This document shows, one piece after another, positions 1 to 6,957 of a stretch of 11,365 bases of DNA (positions are counted from its first letter, which is position 1; each line of letters opens with the position of its first letter). The notes beneath the pieces were generated by a model that saw only the letters and a list, made by a program, of their open reading frames with translations, searched no databases and was not told the origin of the DNA. The position numbers were made by a program, and so were the translations under genes. Origin of the DNA: a bacterium (GTDB lineage Bacteria; Nitrospinota_A; UBA7883; JACRGQ01); NCBI GenBank assembly GCA_021815535.1, contig JAKAGL010000052.1, positions 1 to 11,365 of the forward strand, written 5' to 3'.

Positions 1-1669
1 TGATCGGTCTGGCGTGGACATGGTGAGCAGCCGCGCATCGTTTAATGTAGTGGTCATCCGTGAAGATATGCCTAATTATGCGGAGGTTATGGACAAGCTG
101 GCCTCTATTATCGATTTCGATAAAGAAGATGCGATGCGGAAAATCAAGGCGCAACAACCATTTCAGCCATATGTTGTGGCACACGACATAAGCCGTGACG
201 ATGCCGCCAGGTTGGAAGAACACCGCTACGAATTGCCCGGTGTTTCACTCGATGTGAGGCCGGTGCGAAGTTACAAGTATGAACGGTTCAGCGCGCATCT
301 GCTTGGTTATTTGGGTGAAGTCTCCAAAGATCAAATAGGCCATGGTTTCTATAAGGACTACCGCAAAGGGGATTTTGTCGGCAAATATGGCATCGAAAGA
401 AGTTTTGAATCCCTTTTGCGCGGTCAAAAAGGGATGAATATCATAGAGGTGGATGCCACCGGCCGTGAACTCAAGATGATAAAGCAGATAAGCCCCGGCG
501 TCGGAACAGACCTTTATCTTTCCATCGACTATAAAACACAACTCGCAGCCGAGCAGTCGATGGAGGGAAAAAATGGCGCCGCAGTGGCTATCAATCCAAA
601 GACTGGCGAGATACTCGCAATGGTAAGCCACCCCGATTTCGATCCCAACGAGTTTGCCAGCGGAGTGGAAACCGAGTATTGGCGCAGTCTTTTGAATGAT
701 CCGTACTTTCCGCTGAACAACCGCGCCATACAGGGGGTGTATCCTCCTGGGTCAACCTTCAAAATTATAATGGCCGCCGCGGGCTTGAAAGAAGGGGTGA
801 TCGATGAAAATACGGTATTCCACTGCAATGGTTCATTCCGGCTGGGGCGCCGCGTATATCATTGCTGGAAAAAAGGCGGACACGGCAACATGACCCTGAC
901 CCATGCGCTTGAGCAAAGCTGTGATGTGTATTTCTACAATCTCGGTATGCGGCTGGGCGTGGATAAAATCTATGATATGGCCTTGAAGTTCGGCTTAAGT
1001 CAACGTACCGGGCTCGGCCTTGATCATGAAAAAACGGGACTTATCCCCAGCACGGCGTGGAAAGAAAAATATAAGAAAGAGCAGTGGATCGCGGGAGAAA
1101 CGCTTTCAACGGCGATAGGGCAGGGGTACGATCAAGTAACGCCCATGCAGATGGCGCGTGCGGTCTCGGCCATTGCCAACGGCGGATGGATGCCGAACCT
1201 TCGCTTAACCCGCGTCGGAGAGCATGAGGCCGCCACGCCTGAAGCTCTTGGCGGGCAGCAACTGGGACTCTCCGCAAAAAATGTGGCTCTCATTAAAGAG
1301 GGTCTCGATATGGTGGTTAACTCCGAGCGGGGAACAGCCTTCTGGAGTTGCCGCGTTCCACATATCCGCGTGGCAGGGAAAACCGGCACCGCGCAGGTTA
1401 TGAAGATGAAAGAGGGGGAGCAAAATATGGATCAAAGCAAGCTCCCGGAAAAATATCGCGATCACGCCTGGTTTGTTGCGTTCGCTCCGGTGGAGGATCC
1501 CCAGATAGCGATTGCGGTAATTGTGGAGCATGGGGGACATGGAGGCACTACGGCCGCTCCTGTGGCCCGCGCCATGATCGCCGCGTATCTTGATGCAACG
1601 ATAAAGGCTGCGGAAGCGCAAAAGGCCGAGGCTCCGAAAACAGGAATGCCGCGGAAACCGGTATCATAA
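1..1669 (+). CDS. mrdA: Penicillin-binding protein 2 (elongasome D,D-transpeptidase), 5' partial
   Basis: Class B penicillin-binding protein that cross-links peptidoglycan during cell elongation in partnership with RodA. The reading frame is open to the left edge (first full codon at base 2), so the cytoplasmic tail, membrane anchor and first periplasmic residues are missing. The first residues seen (DRSGVDMVSSRASFNVV) match the start of the PBP dimer domain just after the anchor. Numbering from the GTG at base 14: dimerisation domain about 1-160, transpeptidase domain about 185-525. The three penicillin-fold motifs are intact: STFK at 247-250 (nucleophile Ser, codon 752-754), SCD at 302-304 (the SxD form usual in PBP2), and KTG at 456-458. 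A short Lys/Ala/Pro-rich tail follows. The stop is 3 bases before rodA, which indicates a shared transcript. PBP2 rather than FtsI is favoured by the SxD motif and the rodA neighbour. The GTG at base 14 is internal, not a start. Confidence 0.96.
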   Translation, partial: DRSGVDMVSSRASFNVVVIREDMPNYAEVMDKLASIIDFDKEDAMRKIKAQQPFQPYVVAHDISRDDAARLEEHRYELPGVSLDVRPVRSYKYERFSAHLLGYLGEVSKDQIGHGFYKDYRKGDFVGKYGIERSFESLLRGQKGMNIIEVDATGRELKMIKQISPGVGTDLYLSIDYKTQLAAEQSMEGKNGAAVAINPKTGEILAMVSHPDFDPNEFASGVETEYWRSLLNDPYFPLNNRAIQGVYPPGSTFKIIMAAAGLKEGVIDENTVFHCNGSFRLGRRVYHCWKKGGHGNMTLTHALEQSCDVYFYNLGMRLGVDKIYDMALKFGLSQRTGLGLDHEKTGLIPSTAWKEKYKKEQWIAGETLSTAIGQGYDQVTPMQMARAVSAIANGGWMPNLRLTRVGEHEAATPEALGGQQLGLSAKNVALIKEGLDMVVNSERGTAFWSCRVPHIRVAGKTGTAQVMKMKEGEQNMDQSKLPEKYRDHAWFVAFAPVEDPQIAIAVIVEHGGHGGTTAAPVARAMIAAYLDATIKAAEAQKAEAPKTGMPRKPVS

Positions 1670-1672
1670 AGA

Positions 1673-2794
1673 ATGAACGATAATTCTACCCTTGGCAATA
1701 AGTGGTTCGGCCTGTTTGACTGGTCGTTATTTTTTCTTGCGCTGACAATCTCCCTGCTGGGCGTCTTCGTAATCTACAGCGCGAATTTTGCCAGCGACTC
1801 CCCGTCTTTTCGCGGCTTGTATCTCAAACAGCTTGAATGGAATATCTACGGTATCATCGTGATGTTCTGCATCTCGATGATGGACTACCGTATTTGGGAG
1901 CGTCCTGCCTATCTTCTATACATGATTGCCGTGGGCCTGCTGGTGGCGGTTTTGGCAGGGGGCAGGATCATTGCCGGGTCACAGCGGTGGTTGGGTATCG
2001 GCGGTCTAAACATTCAGCCTTCCGAGATGATGAAGCTGGTGCTCATCATGACCCTAACCAAATATTTCAACTATGCCCGTGAACTTGCCGAAGAGCTGGG
2101 ATTTAAGCAACTCATTGTGCCGGCCGTTCTGACGCTTATCCCGGCGCTTCTTATTGCCAAGCAGCCCGATCTGGGAACGGCAGGGGTATTGTTTGTCATT
2201 TTCTTTGTGATGGCATTCATCAACGGCATCAAGAAAAATACGCTCATCGCCATCATCATAGGCATGATGATTCTTGTGCCGGTAGGCTGGCTCAATCTGA
2301 AGGATTACCAGAAAAACCGCGTACTGGCGATGATCGATCCCTCGACCGACCCGCTTGGCATCGGCTACCACACCATACAATCCAAGATCGCCATCGGCAG
2401 CGGCGGTTTTTTGGGCAAAGGATTCTTTGCCGGCACACAGAGCAAGCTGAATTTCCTGCCTGAAAAACACACCGATTTTATCTTTGCCGTGTACGCCGAG
2501 GAGGTCGGCTTTTTGGGCGTTTTTCTTCTGCTTATCCTGTTCGTCTCACTGGTGCTGCGCATGATGGATCTCATCATCAACTCGAAGGACCGTATCGGGA
2601 GCCTCATGGCGGCCGGCATTACCGGCATGATCGGTTTCCACTTTCTCTATAATGTCAGCATGACGATCGGGATCACCCCCATCGTCGGTATACCTTTGCC
2701 GTTGTTCAGCTACGGGGGCTCGGCCCTGCTTACCAACTACGCGGCGCTCGGCATCATGATAAGCATACGAATGAGGAGATTCCGCCATGATTAA
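1673..2794 (+). CDS. rodA: RodA, SEDS peptidoglycan glycosyltransferase
   Basis: Polytopic inner-membrane SEDS protein that polymerises lipid II into glycan strands and works as a complex with PBP2. At 373 residues it has the usual RodA length and about ten hydrophobic segments. Hallmark SEDS motifs are present: QRWLGIGG at 104-111 (conserved Trp106), QPSEMMK at 115-121, KQPDLGTA at 163-170, GSGGFLGKG at 242-250, FLPEKHTDFIFAV at 261-273, and PLPLFSYGGSALL at 341-353. Asp268 in the HTDFIF loop corresponds to the essential acidic residue shown in characterised RodA proteins. The ATG lies 3 bases after the mrdA stop with only weak Shine-Dalgarno character (AAAGA), so translation is probably coupled to mrdA. 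RodA rather than FtsW is inferred from the adjacent mrdA and the length. Confidence 0.96.
   Translation: MNDNSTLGNKWFGLFDWSLFFLALTISLLGVFVIYSANFASDSPSFRGLYLKQLEWNIYGIIVMFCISMMDYRIWERPAYLLYMIAVGLLVAVLAGGRIIAGSQRWLGIGGLNIQPSEMMKLVLIMTLTKYFNYARELAEELGFKQLIVPAVLTLIPALLIAKQPDLGTAGVLFVIFFVMAFINGIKKNTLIAIIIGMMILVPVGWLNLKDYQKNRVLAMIDPSTDPLGIGYHTIQSKIAIGSGGFLGKGFFAGTQSKLNFLPEKHTDFIFAVYAEEVGFLGVFLLLILFVSLVLRMMDLIINSKDRIGSLMAAGITGMIGFHFLYNVSMTIGITPIVGIPLPLFSYGGSALLTNYAALGIMISIRMRRFRHD
2773..2778 (+). promoter_or_regulatory. Ribosome binding site for the radical SAM gene, inside the end of rodA
   Basis: A GAGGAG core sits 8 bases before the ATG at 2787 and lies within the last codons of rodA. It fixes that ATG as the start and means the two genes overlap by 8 bases in different frames. 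Confidence 0.75.
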
Positions 2795-5264
2795 CCACCC
2801 CTACGAACCGTTTTTAGATGAAGTACGCAACCCGTCGCAGTATGTAGGGAACGAGGTGCGCGCCGTGGTTAAGGAGAAGGGGGGGGTCCGTTGCCGCGTA
2901 GCGCTCTGTTTCCCGGAGCTGTACAGCATCGGCATGTCGCACTTGGGGCTCAAGATCCTTTATTCCGTGGTTAACAACCGCGAAGGACTTTGGGCTGAGC
3001 GTTTTTTTGCGCCCGAACCGGACATGGAGGCGATGCTTCGCCGTGAGGGGCAGCCGCTGCGCAGCCTTGAATCGCATGATCCGCTCAGTGCGTTCGATAT
3101 CGTAGGCATCAGCATTTCAACCGAGCTTTGTTTTACTGGAATATTGACGATATTGGACCTTGGCAATGTTCCCTTGACATCCGCGGAACGGTCCGAAAAC
3201 GACCCGCTGGTCATCGGAGGCGGCGCTTCGGTTTTTAATCCGGAACCGGTAGCCGATTTTTTCGACCTCTTTGTGATGGGGGACGCCGAAGAGGTATTGC
3301 CACTGTTGGCGGACCGGTACGCCGACCTCAAGGCCCAAAAGACGGGACGGAAAGATATTTTGCGCGCATTGGCCGACATTGAGGGGGTCTATGTGCCTTC
3401 ATTTTTTAATGTAACCTACGATGGTCACCGCGTGGCGGCCATAACCCCCGTGGCCGAGGGGTTGCCAAAGCCGCGCAGGGCGATTCTTAAAGACCTTTCT
3501 CAAAGTCCGTTCCCTATGGATATGGTCATTCCCTACGGCCAGCCGGTGTTCGACCGTTTAACGGTAGAGATAGACCGCGGCTGCACCGGTGGCTGCCGCT
3601 ATTGCCAGGCCGGGATGGTTTACCGCCCAGTCCGTGAACGCCGTCCCGACGAGGTGTTGGCAATTATCGATACGGCCCTTAAACGGACCGGTTACGATGA
3701 TGTGTCGCTTGCCTCGCTTTCAAGCGGCGACAACGGCAATATTGAGCACTTGGTGACAACGCTGATGGATAAGACCGCTCGGGAGAATATTTCCGTGTCG
3801 TTGCCGTCACTCCGCTCCGGTACTCTCACCGCGCCGCTCATTCGCCAGATCGCGCGGGTGCGAAAGACCGGCTTCACCATCACCGCCGAAGCGGGGAGCG
3901 AACGTCTTCGCCGGGTTATCAACAAAAAGATCACCAATGAAGAAATTGTTGAAACGGCCCGCAAGGTGCTGGCTGGCGGCTGGCGGCAGTTGAAGCTCTA
4001 TTTTATGATCGGCCTTCCCACCGAGACCGATGAGGATGTTGAAGGGATCGTCCGGCTGGTGGAAGAGATCAACCGCCTGCGCGAGGGGAACCACAAATTC
4101 CAGAATATCAACGCCGGGGTAAGCCAATTCGTTCCCAAAGCCCACACCCCTTTCCAGTGGGAGCCGATGTCTTCGATGGAAGAGAACATGCGCAAGAAGA
4201 TGATGCTGTCCGATGCGTTCCGCAGGATGCGGGGGGTACAGCTCAAGGGGCACGACGTGGAAATGAGCTGGATGGAAGGGGTTTTTTCCCGCGGGGACCG
4301 GCGGCTGGCGCCGGTGGTGCGAAGGGCTTATGAGAATGGCTGCCGTCTCGATGGATGGAGCGAGCATTTCAAGCTCGATGTATGGCGCGAGGCGTTTGCC
4401 GAGTGCGGTGTTGATCCGGACGAATATGTGTTGCGGCGCCGGGGCATTGATGAAACGTTGCCGTGGGATCATCTTAATATCGGCATCTCGAAAAAATACC
4501 TGAAACGGGAGTTGAAAGATGCCATGGCGGAGGTGCTCACTCCCGACTGCCGTTTCGATAATTGCCTCGGTTGCGGCCTGCCAGCCAATGACAATGTCAT
4601 TCAACCCGTTGTTCCATCTCCACCGATCTCCCCCGCACCGGTTGCTGAAGAGGAAGCCCCTGTGTACAAGTACCGCCTTACCTTCAGGAAAGAGGGGATG
4701 GCCCGTTATCTGTCGCATCTGGAGATGCTTAACGGATATTCTCGCGCGCTACGCCGGGCTGCACTGCAAGCGGCGCACAGCGGGGGATTTCACCCGCATG
4801 TCAAGATCGCCTTCGGCGCGGCATTGCCGGTGGGCACAGTTTCGCTGTGCGAAATGGTTGACATCGATCTGGAGAAGCCGGTGGAACCGGCCATATTGGT
4901 CCAAAGGCTCAATGCCGAGCTTGAACGGGGGATTGTCATTGAGCGGGCCGAAGCGAGAACGCCTCCGTACCGGTCGATACAATCCGCCACCGAAAAAACC
5001 CTCTGGATAATGACGGATAACGGGTCCGAAACGCCAAGTATTGATGCGGTGAAGGCGGTGATGGATGGCATTGCGGGGCTTACGATCATTTCGTTCGAGC
5101 GGGAAGGGGAAAAGGCGTCGCTCCGCTTTGAAAGCACCCTGGAAGGATTTTGGGGAAAACTCCGCACGGCATTTCCCGGGTTCCGGCTGACCGGGCGCCG
5201 CAAACTGGTGAAATATGGCGCGGTAATGAAGGTTCCCGGAGAAAAAAAATCAGTCGTTGTTTAG
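2787..5264 (+). CDS. B12-binding-like radical SAM protein fused to a DUF2344 domain (TIGR03960/TIGR03936 type)
   Basis: Large predicted iron-sulfur enzyme of unproven reaction. Residues about 1-240 resemble the cobalamin-binding-like region of YgiQ/TIGR03960 proteins (FPELYSIGMSHLGLKILY at 42-59; GGGASVFNPEP at 144-154; MGDAEEV at 164-170). The radical SAM core at about 255-480 carries CTGGCRYC at 266-273, giving CxxxCxxC ligands Cys266, Cys270 and Cys273 for the 4Fe-4S cluster that cleaves S-adenosylmethionine. AEAGSERLRRVINK and KLYFMIGLPTETDED are typical core strands. A second cysteine group (Cys588, Cys593, Cys596) precedes a Pro-rich linker at about 603-625. The C-terminus, about 627-815 (YKYRLTFRKEGMARYLSHLEM onward), is DUF2344. 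Many genomes encode these as one fused protein near rodA and ribonuclease G genes. Here it overlaps rodA, but the next gene is ccmH-like, not rng. A role in RNA or tRNA modification is sometimes suggested by such context but is not shown here. Confidence 0.9.
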   Translation: MINHPYEPFLDEVRNPSQYVGNEVRAVVKEKGGVRCRVALCFPELYSIGMSHLGLKILYSVVNNREGLWAERFFAPEPDMEAMLRREGQPLRSLESHDPLSAFDIVGISISTELCFTGILTILDLGNVPLTSAERSENDPLVIGGGASVFNPEPVADFFDLFVMGDAEEVLPLLADRYADLKAQKTGRKDILRALADIEGVYVPSFFNVTYDGHRVAAITPVAEGLPKPRRAILKDLSQSPFPMDMVIPYGQPVFDRLTVEIDRGCTGGCRYCQAGMVYRPVRERRPDEVLAIIDTALKRTGYDDVSLASLSSGDNGNIEHLVTTLMDKTARENISVSLPSLRSGTLTAPLIRQIARVRKTGFTITAEAGSERLRRVINKKITNEEIVETARKVLAGGWRQLKLYFMIGLPTETDEDVEGIVRLVEEINRLREGNHKFQNINAGVSQFVPKAHTPFQWEPMSSMEENMRKKMMLSDAFRRMRGVQLKGHDVEMSWMEGVFSRGDRRLAPVVRRAYENGCRLDGWSEHFKLDVWREAFAECGVDPDEYVLRRRGIDETLPWDHLNIGISKKYLKRELKDAMAEVLTPDCRFDNCLGCGLPANDNVIQPVVPSPPISPAPVAEEEAPVYKYRLTFRKEGMARYLSHLEMLNGYSRALRRAALQAAHSGGFHPHVKIAFGAALPVGTVSLCEMVDIDLEKPVEPAILVQRLNAELERGIVIERAEARTPPYRSIQSATEKTLWIMTDNGSETPSIDAVKAVMDGIAGLTIISFEREGEKASLRFESTLEGFWGKLRTAFPGFRLTGRRKLVKYGAVMKVPGEKKSVVV

Positions 5265-5268
5265 TGAA

Positions 5269-5284
5269 CGGCTGGACGCAGCCG
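5269..5284 (+). other. GC-rich stem-loop after the radical SAM stop codon
   Basis: CGGCTG at 5269-5274 pairs perfectly with CAGCCG at 5279-5284 around a GACG loop, beginning 5 bases after the stop at 5262-5264. No U-run follows (next bases CGATTATGG), so it does not meet the definition of an intrinsic terminator. It could stabilise the 3' end of the upstream message or be chance. Its position between two functional gene groups makes it worth recording. Confidence 0.4.
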
Positions 5285-5290
5285 CGATTA

Positions 5291-5299
5291 TGGTAAAAT
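5291..5299 (+). promoter_or_regulatory. Possible extended -10 promoter element ahead of ccmH-like gene
   Basis: TGGTAAAAT fits an extended -10 (TG-n-TAtAAT, five of six in the hexamer). The best -35-like match (TGGACG at 5273-5278) is poor and only 15 bases away, and overlaps the stem-loop. With normal spacing, transcription would begin at about 5306, the A of the ATG, giving a leaderless or near-leaderless message. This is weak evidence from pattern alone. Confidence 0.28.
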
Positions 5300-5305
5300 G
5301 AAACG

Positions 5306-5809
5306 ATGAAGCAGCTTGTGATGGTCATCTCGATTTTGGCGGTTTTTGCCGTCGCGAACGCGGCGGAACAGGTTCCTGCGGGCGTTTCAGGAAAAGACGG
5401 GCTTTACGAAAGCCTCATTTCCGACATGGCATGCCTGTGCGGCTGTGGCACCACGTTGAAGACCTGCCCGCATGAAAATTGCGACAAAGCCGTTCCGGCG
5501 CGGAAAGAGATACGCGCGATGGTGGATAGCGGCAAGTCAGGGCCTGAGATCAAAAGCCTGATGATGAAAGAGCATGGCGAGGCGATACTTGCATCCCCCA
5601 CATTCAAGGGATTTAACCTGATGGCATGGGTTACGCCGTTTGTGGCTATCATCGGCGTTGGCTGGCTGGTATCGTTGATCCTCAAACGGTGGAGTGGCAA
5701 TCGCGCGCCAGCTCCTCCGGCGGTTTCTCCCAATAAGGAAACCGGAAGCGGCGAAGGCGATCCCTATCTAAAAAAAATGCGTGATGAACTGGAAAAATAC
5801 GAAGAATGA
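5306..5809 (+). CDS. CcmH/NrfF-type cytochrome c biogenesis protein
   Basis: Predicted membrane-anchored periplasmic thiol protein of System I cytochrome c maturation, where CcmH-family proteins handle the reduced CxxCH heme-binding cysteines of apocytochrome. The 167-residue product has a signal peptide (about 1-19, ending VANA), a short periplasmic domain, a membrane segment at about 108-126 (WVTPFVAIIGVGWLVSLIL) and a charged cytoplasmic tail. The cysteine region is CLCGCGTTLKTCPHENC at 43-59 with Cys43, 45, 47, 54 and 59, instead of the textbook LRCxxC. The rest fits CcmH well: a helical stretch (KEIRAMVDSGKSGPEIKSLMMKEHGEAILASP) with the typical basic-helix/HG/LAxP pattern, then GFNLMAWVTP before the membrane helix. 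An in-frame TAA at 5294-5296 rules out an earlier start. No Shine-Dalgarno is visible. The next gene overlaps by ATGA. No ccmF or ccmG is in the window, so the exact pathway is inferred. Confidence 0.82.
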   Translation: MKQLVMVISILAVFAVANAAEQVPAGVSGKDGLYESLISDMACLCGCGTTLKTCPHENCDKAVPARKEIRAMVDSGKSGPEIKSLMMKEHGEAILASPTFKGFNLMAWVTPFVAIIGVGWLVSLILKRWSGNRAPAPPAVSPNKETGSGEGDPYLKKMRDELEKYEE

Positions 5810-6207
5810 TTACCATAGTTGAAGTGCTATTGGCGCTGGCGGTGATGGCCGTTATCGGGTATCCGTTGTATGTCAAACCTTCGCTTGCCGAAGGGGACGT
5901 GGATGAAGGGGATAACCTTCACAAGCTTGTTTCTGCCAAAGAAGCGGCGTTTGTGGCGCTGAAGGATCTTGAATTCGATTATAAAACGGGGAAAATTGAT
6001 GAGGCCGATTACGCCACCCTGAAGTCCCGCTATGAGGCGGAAGCGGTGAACGTGATGAAGCGCCTGGACAACGCCGTCAAGGGAAAATCTGCCGAGTCAT
6101 CCGGCAAACATACCGCGGCGAAGGCCCGCTACTGTTCGGGCTGTGGCAAAAAAATCGAGGAAGGGGACCGCTTTTGCGCCGCCTGTGGCCAGCCGGTTAA
6201 GAAATAA
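5806..6207 (+). CDS. Small CcmI-like membrane protein with C-terminal zinc ribbon
   Basis: A 133-residue protein of unproven function. Residues 3-22 form one membrane helix. Residues 37-92 are a charged helical stretch with the pattern LVSAKEAAFVALKDLEFDYKTGKIDEADYATL, which matches the short cytoplasmic helix after the first membrane segment of CcmI-type proteins (K-LKDLEFDy-TGKI-xxDY). A low-complexity Ser/Gly/Lys linker at 92-107 leads to a zinc ribbon with paired CxxC motifs, Cys110/113 and Cys124/127 (YCSGCGKK...FCAACGQP). The ATG overlaps the preceding TGA as ATGA, which strongly suggests translational coupling and a shared task with the CcmH-like protein. A zinc ribbon in place of the TPR region of full-length CcmI is unusual to me. 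The protein could equally be a general membrane zinc-ribbon protein. The gene ends at the convergent junction. Confidence 0.78.
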   Translation: MITIVEVLLALAVMAVIGYPLYVKPSLAEGDVDEGDNLHKLVSAKEAAFVALKDLEFDYKTGKIDEADYATLKSRYEAEAVNVMKRLDNAVKGKSAESSGKHTAAKARYCSGCGKKIEEGDRFCAACGQPVKK

Positions 6208-6256
6208 CGTTTTCGTCTGCAACATTGTCCAGTTACCTTAAATCGGCTAACGGGCG
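6208..6256. other. Convergent intergenic junction without a clear terminator
   Basis: These 49 bases separate the plus-strand and minus-strand gene groups. The only inverted repeat I see is TAACG/CGTTA at 6248-6259 with a two-base loop, overlapping the stop codon of the SprT-like gene. It is too short and lacks a U-run on either side. Any termination here would have to be Rho-dependent or lie inside the opposing coding regions. Confidence 0.5.
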
Positions 6257-6934
6257 TTACTCACCCACAGGTTGATACCTGAGCAGCTTGTTCAAATGCC
6301 GCTTCTCCCATGCTTTGGCCATCTCGTAAAATTTGAATTGCCGTTCCAGCTCGCGGAAGCGGTGTGTATGAACTTTGCCGTGCGTGCGGCCCGAGCCCTC
6401 CACCGCATCGAGATATTCATGCACCATCTCATGATGCACCACGCTTTCAAGATAGAAAGCAGGGGTTAGACCGGTATCAAGCACCGGATGAATGCGAATC
6501 AGTTTCCTGTCGAACGCATAAGTGCCGAAGGTGATGGAGCGTTTCACGCCAAATGTTTTACGGCCCCAGGTGATATGGCCCGACAGCTTTCCACTGAAAT
6601 ATTCCACGTTGAGCCGATGGTACACTTCGCGTAAATCGTGGTGTGCGCCGCGTGTAACAATACGGGTTCTCCGCGGTTCCCGCGCATTTTCTATAGACTG
6701 TACGAAATCTTTGATGCTTTGGGGCGCCTTTCGCCCGTGGAGGAGAAAGTTCACAAGGTCATCGCGCAGCTGCTGGCAAGCGATGGCGAAGCTCTCGTGC
6801 AGGCGGAGCACAGGCTGGCCGTTTTTTTTCCGGAGCGAAATCATGATCCGCCTGTTCATGGTCCAAACAATGCGAAGGTTCCGCCCCAAGGCCTCCTGTA
6901 TGTGCCGTTCGAGGGAATTCTGCCAGAGCAACAT
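6257..6934 (-). CDS. SprT-like zinc metalloprotein (HExxH)
   Basis: Predicted cytoplasmic zinc-dependent protein of 225 residues with no signal peptide or membrane segment. The SprT-like core is at about 97-205. LREVYHRLNVEYFSGKL at 101-117 opens the domain, then ITWGRK, then the HEMVH motif at 168-172 (His168 and His172 as zinc ligands, Glu169 as the general base if catalytic). A His-rich segment, THGKVHTHRFRELE at 184-197, should supply the third ligand; His185, His189 and His191 are candidates. The N-terminal 95 residues (NRRIMISLRKKNGQPVLRLHESF) form a basic region seen in related SprT-like proteins. The ATG at 6934 is 6 bases from the mltG stop and has AAGGGG 10 bases upstream in the loop of a hairpin. 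ATGs at codons 26 and 31 are possible but less well placed. The substrate is unknown. SPRTN proteins cleave DNA-protein crosslinks, but that role cannot be assigned here. Confidence 0.85.
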   Translation of the reverse strand: MLLWQNSLERHIQEALGRNLRIVWTMNRRIMISLRKKNGQPVLRLHESFAIACQQLRDDLVNFLLHGRKAPQSIKDFVQSIENAREPRRTRIVTRGAHHDLREVYHRLNVEYFSGKLSGHITWGRKTFGVKRSITFGTYAFDRKLIRIHPVLDTGLTPAFYLESVVHHEMVHEYLDAVEGSGRTHGKVHTHRFRELERQFKFYEMAKAWEKRHLNKLLRYQPVGE

Positions 6935-6957
6935 GGCCGGTCAGCCCCTTCCGGCCA
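6934..6957 (-). promoter_or_regulatory. Hairpin spanning the mltG stop and the SprT-like start
   Basis: On the minus strand TGGCCGG (6957-6951) pairs perfectly with CCGGCCA (6940-6934), a 7-bp GC-rich stem. The 10-base loop is AAGGGGCTGA, which contains the Shine-Dalgarno AAGGGG (6950-6945) and the mltG TGA (6943-6941). The last stem base is the A of the SprT-like ATG. A ribosome ending mltG would unfold it, so it could couple the two translations. Confidence 0.55.

Noticed and set aside
3807..4718. A 303-codon open frame on the minus strand
   Set aside because: It lies wholly opposite the well-supported radical SAM gene, its translation is rich in His/Pro/Arg without any domain, and it is explained by codon bias of the sense gene.
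5269..5284. Stem-loop as an intrinsic terminator
   Set aside because: The 6-bp stem is sound but no run of T follows it on either strand; recorded only as a structure.
6248..6259. TAACG/CGTTA inverted repeat as a convergent terminator
   Set aside because: The stem is only 4-5 bp with a two-base loop if all pairs form, and no U-run follows on either strand.
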